DNA of 10,917 bases. Source: Deltaproteobacteria bacterium. GTDB taxonomy: Bacteria > Myxococcota_A > UBA9160 > SMWR01. The notes beneath the pieces were generated by a model. It was not told the DNA's origin. It saw nothing but the letters and a program-made list of their open reading frames with translations, and did no database searches. The position numbers were made by a program, and so were the translations under genes. The stretch is taken from positions 1-10,917 of the forward strand of contig JAJDAM010000695.1 of the NCBI GenBank assembly GCA_029261905.1. The letters run 5' to 3'. Each line of letters starts with the position of its first letter. Position 1 is the first letter of the stretch. Shown piece by piece: positions 1 through 5,432 of this stretch.

Positions 1-317
1 AGGGCTATGCGGCAGTCGCAGCGGCAAAAGTGGCAATGGAGTCGATCGCTCGATCGATGGCGGTCGAGCTCGCCCCGGACGGGATTCGGTCCAACGTGAT
101 CCAAGCCGGGGTCACCGATACACAGGCGCTTCGGGCCATCCCGGGTAGCGCGCAGCTCAAGGCCCAGGCTCGCAGCCGAAACCCGTTCGGGCGGCTCACG
201 ACACCGCGAGACGTCGCGAACGTGATCGATCTGCTTTCCCGTCCCGAAGCCGGCTGGATCAACGGGGAGGTCATTCGAGTCGACGGCGGCGAACACATCT
301 CGGGGGTCCTGCGGTGA
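1..317 (+). CDS. Enoyl-ACP reductase-type SDR (FabL-like), 3' fragment
   Basis: This is the C-terminal part of a short-chain dehydrogenase/reductase; the reading frame is open at the window start (first full codon at 3) and ends with TGA at 315-317. Only about 104 residues remain, so the N-terminal NAD(P)-binding glycine motif is not visible. The catalytic pair is spaced Tyr-X6-Lys (Tyr codon at 6-8, Lys codon at 27-29), the spacing of enoyl-ACP reductases such as FabI, InhA and FabL, whereas ketoreductases such as FabG use Tyr-X3-Lys; Val sits where FabG would have Tyr. The stretch after it (VELAPDGIRSNVIQAG, then DTQAL, NPFGRL, and the end RVDGGEHISG) follows the pattern of Bacillus FabL. 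The inferred role is the last reduction of each elongation cycle, trans-2-enoyl-ACP to acyl-ACP, with a nicotinamide cofactor in the cytoplasm. Its stop overlaps the next gene's GTG (GTGA). A general SDR of other specificity cannot be excluded from a fragment. Confidence 0.8.
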   Translation, partial: GYAAVAAAKVAMESIARSMAVELAPDGIRSNVIQAGVTDTQALRAIPGSAQLKAQARSRNPFGRLTTPRDVANVIDLLSRPEAGWINGEVIRVDGGEHISGVLR

Positions 318-1309
318 GCGTATTCCTGCACGGCCTCGGTCATTTCCACCCCGACAACGAGATCACGAACCCGTTCCTCGAAAGCCTCGACATCGGCACC
401 GACGACCAGTGGATCATGGAACGCGTGGGGATCCGCTCGCGTCGTACAGTGATGTCGCTCGACTATATCCGTGAAACCCAGAACGTAGAGCCGAGGGCGG
501 CGATGGAAGCCGCCGAGTACAGCAACGCGGAAATGGGTGCTCGTGCAGCCGAACTCGCCATCTCCCGTGCAGGCATCGACAAGAGCGAGATCGGCATGGT
601 GATCGGAGGCACGTCCGCGACCGACACCGCCACGCCGGCCGAGGCGTGCAACATCAGCCGGGTTCTCGAACTCGAGGTCCCGAGCTTCGACGTGATCTCG
701 GCGTGTACCAGTTTCTACGTGCAGCTCTACCTGCTGTCGTTGATGCAGCCCGACAAGCTGCCCGACTACGTGCTGCTCGTCGCAACCGATGCGATCACCA
801 AGACGGTCGATTACACCGATCGCACTGCCGCGGTGCTGTGGGGCGATGGCGCCGCAGCAGCCGTGATCTCTACGAAACACCCGAGCGGGGCTCGAATCCT
901 CGGCAACACACTGGACGGAAGCCCGGCCGGGAACGAAAAGGTCGTCGTGCCGCGCCTGGGTCACTTTCGTCAAGATGGCCGGACCGTCCAGGTATTCGGG
1001 ATCAAGCGCATGACCCGGATGCTCAAGAACCTGCAGGCGGAGTTCGCTGATCGCGACCGCCATTTCAATTTCGTCGGACATCAAGCCAACCGACGCATGC
1101 TCGAATCGGTCGTCAACCAGTGCAAGATCCCGAACGAACGACACCACACGAACGTCGAATGGTTCGGAAACACGGGCTCTGCGAGTTCGGCATCGGTGAT
1201 CTCGATGTTGTGGGAAAAATGGACTGCCGTCGATGATATCGGCGTCGTCGGTGTCGGCGCGGGGCTCGCATGGTCGGGCTACCTGCTTCGATTTGGAGAA
1301 GATTCGTGA
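314..1309 (+). CDS. fabH: 3-oxoacyl-ACP synthase III (FabH-type)
   Basis: This 331-residue protein has the normal length of ketoacyl-ACP synthase III. These enzymes condense an acyl-CoA primer with malonyl-ACP to start fatty-acid chains. The Cys-His-Asn triad is visible: Cys131 in VISACTSFY, His256 in FVGHQANRRM, and Asn286 in FGNTGSASSAS. The ERVGIRSRR segment (36-44) and the C-terminal GVGAGLAWSGYLLRF are also typical. The nucleophile context is SACTS rather than the more usual AACAG, and about 15 extra residues appear after residue 46 (MSLDYIRETQ...), which may shape the primer pocket. The start chosen is GTG at 314, overlapping the upstream stop by 4 nt and preceded by a GGGGG stretch at 302-306. 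Primer preference (acetyl, branched, longer acyl or aromatic) cannot be told from sequence. A FabH-like enzyme of a secondary pathway rather than housekeeping FabH is likely, given the specialised neighbours. Confidence 0.9.
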   Translation: MSVFLHGLGHFHPDNEITNPFLESLDIGTDDQWIMERVGIRSRRTVMSLDYIRETQNVEPRAAMEAAEYSNAEMGARAAELAISRAGIDKSEIGMVIGGTSATDTATPAEACNISRVLELEVPSFDVISACTSFYVQLYLLSLMQPDKLPDYVLLVATDAITKTVDYTDRTAAVLWGDGAAAAVISTKHPSGARILGNTLDGSPAGNEKVVVPRLGHFRQDGRTVQVFGIKRMTRMLKNLQAEFADRDRHFNFVGHQANRRMLESVVNQCKIPNERHHTNVEWFGNTGSASSASVISMLWEKWTAVDDIGVVGVGAGLAWSGYLLRFGEDS

Positions 1310-1896
1310 ACTACGAGGAATTCCAGCAACAGAAGTCCTTCGACAAGGGCGAATTGCTGGCCTTTGCGCACGGCAACCTGTTCGAGGGCGCGCCCGAGGA
1401 ATTCAAGGTCGAGCTCCCTGCCCCGCCGATGTTGATGATCGACCGGATCGTCGACATCACGCGCGAGGGTGCAAAAGGCAGGATCGTCGCGGAGCGCGAC
1501 GTCGCGTTGGACGACTGGTTCTTCGAGTGTCACTTCCGTGACGACCCGGTCCAACCCGGATGCCTCGGCGTCGACGGCGTTTGGCAGCTGTTGGGTTTCT
1601 ATTGTGCCTGGCGCGGTGGGCTGGGTTCAGGGCGGGCACTCGGGTGCGGCGAGGTCGAGTTCTCCGGCCAGATCCGCCCGCACGACCATCTGGTTCGTTA
1701 TGAGGTCGATATCCGTCGTTTCACGAAGATCGCCCACGCGGGTGCTTCACTGGTGATCGGCGATGCGCTGCTGTTCGTCGATGACGAGCTCATCTACGAG
1801 ATCAAACGGGCCAAGGTCGGCACGTTCCAGGGCATCGACTATCCGGATTACCCGAAGGCTTCACCACGCTCCCGTGGTGGAAAGATGGAGCGATGA
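1306..1896 (+). CDS. fabA: 3-hydroxyacyl-ACP dehydratase, FabA-type
   Basis: A 196-residue hotdog-fold protein resembling E. coli FabA over its whole length. It should dehydrate 3-hydroxyacyl-ACP to trans-2-enoyl-ACP, and true FabA enzymes also isomerise the C10 product to cis-3, opening the route to unsaturated fatty acids. Visible FabA landmarks are LPAPPMLMIDR (37-47), the active-site stretch DDWFFECHF with His76, then DPVQPGCLGVD ending in Asp90, followed by WQLLGFY and GRALGCGEVEFSGQ. The His-to-Asp spacing and the PGCLG loop are those of FabA rather than FabZ, which uses Glu in a different context. The start is GTG at 1306, inside the GTGA overlap with the upstream stop, with GGAG at 1295-1298 seven bases ahead; a longer in-frame start at 1270 lies inside the previous gene and is less likely. 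The C-terminal tail is rich in Ser and Arg. Whether isomerase activity is present cannot be judged. Confidence 0.92.
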   Translation: MNYEEFQQQKSFDKGELLAFAHGNLFEGAPEEFKVELPAPPMLMIDRIVDITREGAKGRIVAERDVALDDWFFECHFRDDPVQPGCLGVDGVWQLLGFYCAWRGGLGSGRALGCGEVEFSGQIRPHDHLVRYEVDIRRFTKIAHAGASLVIGDALLFVDDELIYEIKRAKVGTFQGIDYPDYPKASPRSRGGKMER

Positions 1897-2351
1897 GCGG
1901 CAGACGGTTGACACCGGAAGAAGTTCTTGCGGCGCTCCCGCAGCAGGAGCCGTTTCGTTTCGTCGACGAAATTCTGGAGATCGATGAAGAACACATCATC
2001 GGCACCTACCGGTTCCGCCCCGAAGCGGATTTCTATCGCGGCCACTTCCCCGGCAATCCGGTCACGCCAGGTGTGATCCTCATCGAGTCGATGGCGCAAG
2101 TGGGAATCGTGGCGCTCGGCCTCTTTTTGTTGACGCTCGAGAGCGAGGACGACAAGGACAAGATCACGACCCTGTTCACCGACACCAGTGTCGATTTCAA
2201 TGGGATCGTGAAGCCGGGGGATCGTGTGACGATCTCCGCCAAAAAAACCTTCTTTCGTCGTCGGAAACTCCGCAGCGAAGCGGAGATGAGACTCGAAGAT
2301 GGCACGGTCGTCTGCTCGGGCAGCGTGTCCGGAATGGGAGTGTTTCAATGA
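1893..2351 (+). CDS. fabZ: 3-hydroxyacyl-ACP dehydratase, FabZ-type
   Basis: A 152-residue single hotdog-domain protein of normal FabZ length. FabZ dehydrates 3-hydroxyacyl-ACP to trans-2-enoyl-ACP of broad chain length, without isomerisation. The family signature is complete: PQQEPFRFVDEI near the N-terminus (16-27), then GHFPGNPVTPGVILIESMAQ (50-69) with catalytic His51 and Glu65, followed by a VDFNGIVKPGD β-segment and a basic FFRRRKLRSEAEM strand. The gene starts at ATG 1893, overlapping the FabA-type gene stop (ATGA), with GGAG at 1887-1890 rather close to the start. Its stop in turn overlaps the KS start (ATGA). Two adjacent dehydratases of different families suggest a division of labour by chain length or position, or a heteromeric dehydratase; this is inference. 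An acidic, charged stretch (residues about 102-109, ESEDDKDK) lies in a surface loop. Confidence 0.92.
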   Translation: MSGRRLTPEEVLAALPQQEPFRFVDEILEIDEEHIIGTYRFRPEADFYRGHFPGNPVTPGVILIESMAQVGIVALGLFLLTLESEDDKDKITTLFTDTSVDFNGIVKPGDRVTISAKKTFFRRRKLRSEAEMRLEDGTVVCSGSVSGMGVFQ

Positions 2352-3625
2352 GCAACCGCGTGGTGGTCACCGGCCTCGGAGTGCTGGCAGCCAACGGCAA
2401 TGGCATCCATGATTTCGAACTCGCGCTTCGAAAGGGACAATCCGGGATTCGCACCAACGAGAAGATGATCGAGTGCGGATTCGGGTCCCACGTGGCTGGT
2501 GTGCCTCGAGGAACAGACGAACTCGCCGAATCGTATTTCGACGAAGACCTGCTGCGAGCGATGAACTCGGGGCATCGGGTCGCGTCGATCGCAGCGATCG
2601 ACGCGTGGACCGACGCGGGCCTGGCCAGACCCGATCCGGCCGACGACACGGTCGATTGGGATTCGGGCGCCATCCTCGGAACCGGCATCGGTGGCATGGA
2701 TACGATCGCGTCCAAAGTCGTGCCGTTGACCGATGCTCACAAGGTCCGACGGCTCGGCAGCACGGCGGTCGAGCAGGTGATGGCCAGTGGCGTGTCCGCT
2801 CGCCTCTCAGGCCTGCTTGCGCTCGGTAACCAGGTGACGACCAACTCGAGTGCGTGCAGCACCGGAAGCGAAGCCATCTCGATGGGATTCGAGCGGATCC
2901 GCAATGGCCAGGCCGAGCGCATGCTGTGTGGTGGTGCGGAGGGCGCGAGCCACTACATCTGGTCCGGTTTCGATGCGATGCGTGTGTTGTGCCGCAAGTT
3001 CAATGACGAGCCGGAGCGAGCCTCGCGGCCGATGTCGGCGTCGGCTGCCGGCTTCGTCCCGAGTGCGGGTGCGGGAGTGTTGTTGTTGGAGAACCTCGAA
3101 AGCGCACTCGGACGCGGCGCGCGGATCTACTGCGAGATCGGCGGTAGCGCGGTCAACTGTGGCGGACATCGCGGGGGAGGCAGCATGACTGCCCCCAATC
3201 CTGAAAGCGTCCAGCGCTGCATCAAGGCCGCGTTGGCAGATGCACAGACCCGACCCGAAGAAGTCGGCGCGATCAATGCTCATCTCACGGCGACGGGCGC
3301 GGACCCGAACGAGGTGCGCTCGTGGTCTTTGGCCCTCGGGTGCCAGCCGCAGGACCTTCCGCCGATCACATCGACGAAGTCGATGATCGGCCACGCCCTC
3401 GGCGCCGCCGGCGGGATCGAAGCGGTCGCCAGCGTGTTGATGCTCAAGGGCGGCTTCATTCACCCGTCGATCAACTGTGAGGACGTACATCCGGAAATCG
3501 AGCCCTACGCAGCGTCCATTCCGCACTCGCTGCGTGAACTTCCCTATCTCGAGGTCGTCGTGAAGGCGGGATTCGGTTTCGGAGACGTAAACGCGTGCCT
3601 CGTGTTCCGAAAGTGGAGCGAGTAG
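2348..3625 (+). CDS. Elongating 3-oxoacyl-ACP synthase (FabB/FabF-type) with atypical loops
   Basis: This 425-residue thiolase-fold condensing enzyme should extend acyl-ACP with malonyl-ACP in the cytoplasm. Catalytic residues are present: Cys170 in NSSACSTGSEA, His312 in INAHLTATG, Lys344 in TSTKSMIGHALG, and His349. The FDAM segment (208-211) and the KFNDEPERASRP stretch resemble E. coli FabB. Two motifs depart from the usual family: the first histidine motif reads HLTAT where nearly all KSs have HGTxT, and the C-terminal loop reads FGFGDVNA (409-416) where FabB/FabF have FGFGGTNA. The latter loop gates acyl-ACP entry in elongating KSs, so substrate or partner recognition may differ. Start ATG 2348 overlaps the upstream stop, with GGGAG at 2336-2340 seven bases ahead. 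It is followed by the operon's only gap and then by the ACP, its presumed carrier partner. A chain-length-factor role is unlikely because the catalytic residues are intact. Confidence 0.9.
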   Translation: MSNRVVVTGLGVLAANGNGIHDFELALRKGQSGIRTNEKMIECGFGSHVAGVPRGTDELAESYFDEDLLRAMNSGHRVASIAAIDAWTDAGLARPDPADDTVDWDSGAILGTGIGGMDTIASKVVPLTDAHKVRRLGSTAVEQVMASGVSARLSGLLALGNQVTTNSSACSTGSEAISMGFERIRNGQAERMLCGGAEGASHYIWSGFDAMRVLCRKFNDEPERASRPMSASAAGFVPSAGAGVLLLENLESALGRGARIYCEIGGSAVNCGGHRGGGSMTAPNPESVQRCIKAALADAQTRPEEVGAINAHLTATGADPNEVRSWSLALGCQPQDLPPITSTKSMIGHALGAAGGIEAVASVLMLKGGFIHPSINCEDVHPEIEPYAASIPHSLRELPYLEVVVKAGFGFGDVNACLVFRKWSE

Positions 3626-3641
3626 CGACATCCGCCGGCTA

Positions 3642-3670
3642 TTGGGATACCGAGCGCCAAACAGAATCAT
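3642..3670 (+). promoter_or_regulatory. Weak candidate sigma-70-like promoter ahead of ACP
   Basis: TTGGGA at 3642-3647 and AATCAT at 3665-3670 are separated by 17 bases. Each matches the -35 and -10 consensus at 4 of 6 positions. The position, in the only gap and about 90 bases before the ACP start, is sensible, but such matches are common by chance and the host's sigma-factor preferences are unknown. Confidence 0.15.
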
Positions 3671-3693
3671 CTGTCAATCGAGTCAACTGCAAC

Positions 3694-3716
3694 ACCCAGT
3701 CACCATACCCAGTCAC
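3694..3716 (+). repeat. Short direct repeat ACCCAGTCAC x2, 13-bp period
   Basis: Two perfect copies of ACCCAGTCAC lie at 3694-3703 and 3707-3716, three bases apart. Related AGTCAACTGC (3681-3690) and ATGTCACC (3723-3730) nearby make the stretch look locally repetitive. It could be an operator-like site, a trace of tandem duplication, or chance; no known regulator site is recognised. Confidence 0.4.
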
Positions 3717-3743
3717 TGCATCATGTCACCAAACCGTGTGATC

Positions 3744-3750
3744 AAAGGAG
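3744..3750 (+). promoter_or_regulatory. Strong ribosome-binding site for the ACP gene
   Basis: AAAGGAG ends eight bases before GTG 3759. It is the best Shine-Dalgarno match in the window and decides the ACP start over the upstream in-frame ATG at 3723, which would place this site inside the coding region. Confidence 0.75.
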
Positions 3751-3758
3751 AAAGCCAA

Positions 3759-4007
3759 GTGGACCAGACGGAGATCTTCGAGAAAGTCATCAAGATCCTC
3801 ACACCGTACGTAAAGAACCAGGACGCACTCGCCAGCGTGACGGCCGCGACCCATATTCTCGACGACCTGAAGGTCAATTCCGCGCGACTCGTCGACGTCG
3901 TTCTGGAATTCGAAGACATCTTCGAAATCGAAATCGACGACGACGATGTCGATTCCGTCGAGACGGTGGGGAACGCGGTCGCGTTGATCGAGTCGAAGCT
4001 CGGCTAG
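3759..4007 (+). CDS. Acyl carrier protein with Asn-Ser-Ala attachment site
   Basis: An 82-residue, strongly acidic protein of normal ACP length, predicted to carry growing acyl chains on a 4'-phosphopantetheine arm. The attachment serine is taken to be Ser41 in DDLKVNSARLVDVVLEFED. Its position in the chain, the following helix (LVDVVLEFEDIF) and the C-terminal DSVETVGNAVALIESKL helix all match ACPs. The usual Asp-Ser-Leu motif is here Asn-Ser-Ala, an uncommon variant expected to alter the contact surface at the start of helix II. The helix II/III loop holds a run of acidic residues (EIEIDDDDVDS). The start is GTG 3759, chosen because AAAGGAG lies eight bases upstream and residue 1 then falls where ACPs normally begin; ATG 3723 would add 12 residues. 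It follows the KS, overlaps the acyltransferase start by one base (TAGTG) and lies two genes before a PPTase able to activate it. Confidence 0.9.
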   Translation: MDQTEIFEKVIKILTPYVKNQDALASVTAATHILDDLKVNSARLVDVVLEFEDIFEIEIDDDDVDSVETVGNAVALIESKLG

Positions 4008-4771
4008 TGGCATCGCGACAGTTCGACTCCGTCCCCCCCGAGGATCGGCGGAGCCTGAAGATCCAGCGCGAGATTACGCGGCTGCTCTCCCCTGTGGCGC
4101 TGTCGCTGGTTGCGTTCGCTCTGCGATACGGGTTCGGATACCGGATCGAGGGATTGGCGACGCTCCGGGCGGACTATCGCAGGGTTTGTCGTGAGAGCGA
4201 CGACCCCACGATCATTTGCGCCAATCACCTCACGCTGATCGATTCCTTCATCGTCGCCTGGGCACTGGGGTCCCCCTGGTGGTATCTCGGGCACTTCCGA
4301 ACGCTTCCATGGAACGTCCCAGAGCGATCGATCTTCGCCGCGACGCCGATGCTTCGCGCGCTGATCTACGCACTGAAGTGTCTTCCGATCCAACGCGGTG
4401 GCGAACGTAGGGGGGTCACCGAAGTCCTCTCGAAACTCGCCTACCTGGTATCCAATGGCGAAACCGCGCTGGTCTTTCCCGAAGCCGGCCGCAGCCGGTC
4501 GGGTCGTGTGGAGGTGGAATCGGCAGCGACGGGTGTGGGGCGAATCTTCAAATCAGTGCCGAACTGTCGAGTGATTTGTGTGTATCTGCGCGGAGAGAAT
4601 CAGGATACCTACTCGAATTTCCCGAGACGCGGCGACCGGTTTCGCGGATCGCTCGAGGTGATCGAACCCAAGACCGATCACACCGGAGTCCGTGGATCGC
4701 GTGACATCGCTCACCAGATCCTCGCACGACTCGCAGACATGGAGCGGAGTTACATCGATGCTCGGAAATGA
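4007..4771 (+). CDS. PlsC-type 1-acyl-glycerol-3-phosphate acyltransferase family protein
   Basis: A 254-residue LPLAT-superfamily protein expected to transfer an acyl group from acyl-ACP or acyl-CoA to a lysophosphatidic acid-like acceptor at the cytoplasmic membrane. The catalytic HX4D motif is CANHLTLIDS (71-80), with His74 and Asp79. The third conserved block reads LVFPEAGRSRSGR (155-167), a variant of the usual FPEGTRS acceptor-phosphate motif. CLPIQRGGER (125-134) fits the second block. A hydrophobic stretch at about 26-45 (LLSPVALSLVAFALRYGFGY) may sit in or on the membrane. The start GTG 4007 shares its G with the ACP stop and has no clear Shine-Dalgarno site, so translation may be coupled to ACP. 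The gene's 3' end overlaps the PPTase gene by 14 nt. Placement beside a dedicated ACP suggests it delivers the pathway's own product into lipid. The acceptor is unknown: glycerophosphate, an ornithine-type lysolipid or another alcohol are possible. Confidence 0.85.
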   Translation: MASRQFDSVPPEDRRSLKIQREITRLLSPVALSLVAFALRYGFGYRIEGLATLRADYRRVCRESDDPTIICANHLTLIDSFIVAWALGSPWWYLGHFRTLPWNVPERSIFAATPMLRALIYALKCLPIQRGGERRGVTEVLSKLAYLVSNGETALVFPEAGRSRSGRVEVESAATGVGRIFKSVPNCRVICVYLRGENQDTYSNFPRRGDRFRGSLEVIEPKTDHTGVRGSRDIAHQILARLADMERSYIDARK

Positions 4772-5432
4772 CATCGTCGATCTCGCAGATCCCGAAACGA
4801 GATCCGGCGGACAGCATCCCCGTTTCGACGAGCGGGTCTTTGCGCAATCCGAACGCGCGGTGCTGGCGCGAAATAGCGACCCGACCCGAATGCGCTGGAT
4901 CCTGTGGGCGGTGAAGGAGAGCGCGTACAAGGCGTTGCGTCGAATGCGACCCGGGACGGTCTTTTCGCCGCCGCGTTTCGTCGTCGACCTCGACCCGCAG
5001 CTCGACGGAACCGTCACGGTCGGAAACGAGTACTGCCGCGCCCACGTCGAAATCGATGGGGCTTGCGTCCACGCGATCGCGACTGTCGATTCGACGCGAG
5101 CCTGGACTCTGTGGGGGTCGCAGCGAATCTCGCATCCTTCGATTCGAAGCAGTCGCGACAATGCGGCCGTCGACGGCAACGCCAGCCAGCGAGCGCGCGA
5201 GCTGGCTCTCGAGCAGATTGCCAGCCGGCTCGAGATCAATCGTTCCGAACTCGACATCGAGCGGAGCGGACGGATTCCACACCTCCTCCATCGCGGCGCG
5301 CGCACGACTGCGACGCTCTCGTTGGCGCATCACGGATCGCATGTGGGTTTCGCGTGTCGATTCCCGATTCCATCTGTCGATGTTCGTGACGAACGGATCA
5401 AAAGAGAGCCACTCGAAGGAACCACACATTGA
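4758..5432 (+). CDS. 4'-phosphopantetheinyl transferase, AcpS motif order, long form
   Basis: This 224-residue protein belongs to the AcpS/Sfp superfamily. It would transfer the phosphopantetheine arm from coenzyme A to the serine of a carrier protein, most likely the ACP encoded at 3759-4007. Motifs run in AcpS order: GNDIVDL (3-9) with metal-binding Asp5, then WAVKESAYKAL (50-60) with Glu54 and Lys58, then GRIPHLLHRG, and finally the C-terminal LSLAHHGSHVGFA, equivalent to the hSxSH motif. Length is nearly twice that of typical AcpS (about 120-130); the extra roughly 90 residues lie between the KES...K helix and the GRIPHL segment. In Sfp the SH motif comes before the Asp and KE motifs, so this is not a simple Sfp. 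ATG 4758 is chosen because GNDIVDL then sits at the N-terminus as in AcpS, and two GGAG sites (4741-4749) lie just upstream. Its TGA overlaps the TTG start of the carboxylase. Confidence 0.88.
   Translation: MLGNDIVDLADPETRSGGQHPRFDERVFAQSERAVLARNSDPTRMRWILWAVKESAYKALRRMRPGTVFSPPRFVVDLDPQLDGTVTVGNEYCRAHVEIDGACVHAIATVDSTRAWTLWGSQRISHPSIRSSRDNAAVDGNASQRARELALEQIASRLEINRSELDIERSGRIPHLLHRGARTTATLSLAHHGSHVGFACRFPIPSVDVRDERIKREPLEGTTH
5415..5420 (+). promoter_or_regulatory. Ribosome-binding site deciding the TTG start of the carboxylase
   Basis: GAAGGA ends eight bases before TTG 5429, which forms a TTGA overlap with the PPTase stop. The site and overlap support this rare start; no ATG or GTG between here and the conserved RIAIVNRGEAA motif is better placed. 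Confidence 0.65.

Larger units (their letters stand above)
3626..3758 (+). other. Only intergenic gap in the operon, upstream of the ACP gene
   Basis: These 133 bases are the sole non-coding stretch in a run of overlapping genes. The region is visibly richer in A, C and T than the genes around it. It holds a short 13-bp-period direct repeat (separate entry), a weak promoter-like pair (separate entry) and the ACP ribosome-binding site. The frame of the ACP gene is open back to 3642, but that extension translates to a non-ACP-like leader. I see no stem followed by a T-run that would make a convincing terminator, so transcription probably reads through from the KS gene. A separate promoter could raise ACP expression above that of the enzymes, which would fit the usual need for excess ACP; this is inference. 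Confidence 0.6.

Noticed and set aside
5..1147. Long minus-strand open frame of 380 codons
   Set aside because: It lies opposite the SDR and KAS III genes, which carry full catalytic motifs; high-G+C codon bias produces such antisense frames, and its translation shows no recognisable domain.
3600..3700. Rho-independent terminator after the KS gene
   Set aside because: No stable inverted repeat followed by a T-run is visible in the gap.
3642..3758. N-terminal extension of the ACP gene using starts at 3642 or 3723
   Set aside because: The extension does not look like ACP sequence and would swallow the AAAGGAG site; GTG 3759 gives a normal 82-residue ACP.
1..5432. Aryl polyene or polyunsaturated fatty-acid (Pfa) synthase cluster
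   Set aside because: An enoyl reductase and a KAS III are present, there is no ammonia-lyase or aromatic-priming gene, and there are no giant Pfa multidomain proteins or tandem ACP repeats, so neither label is supported here.
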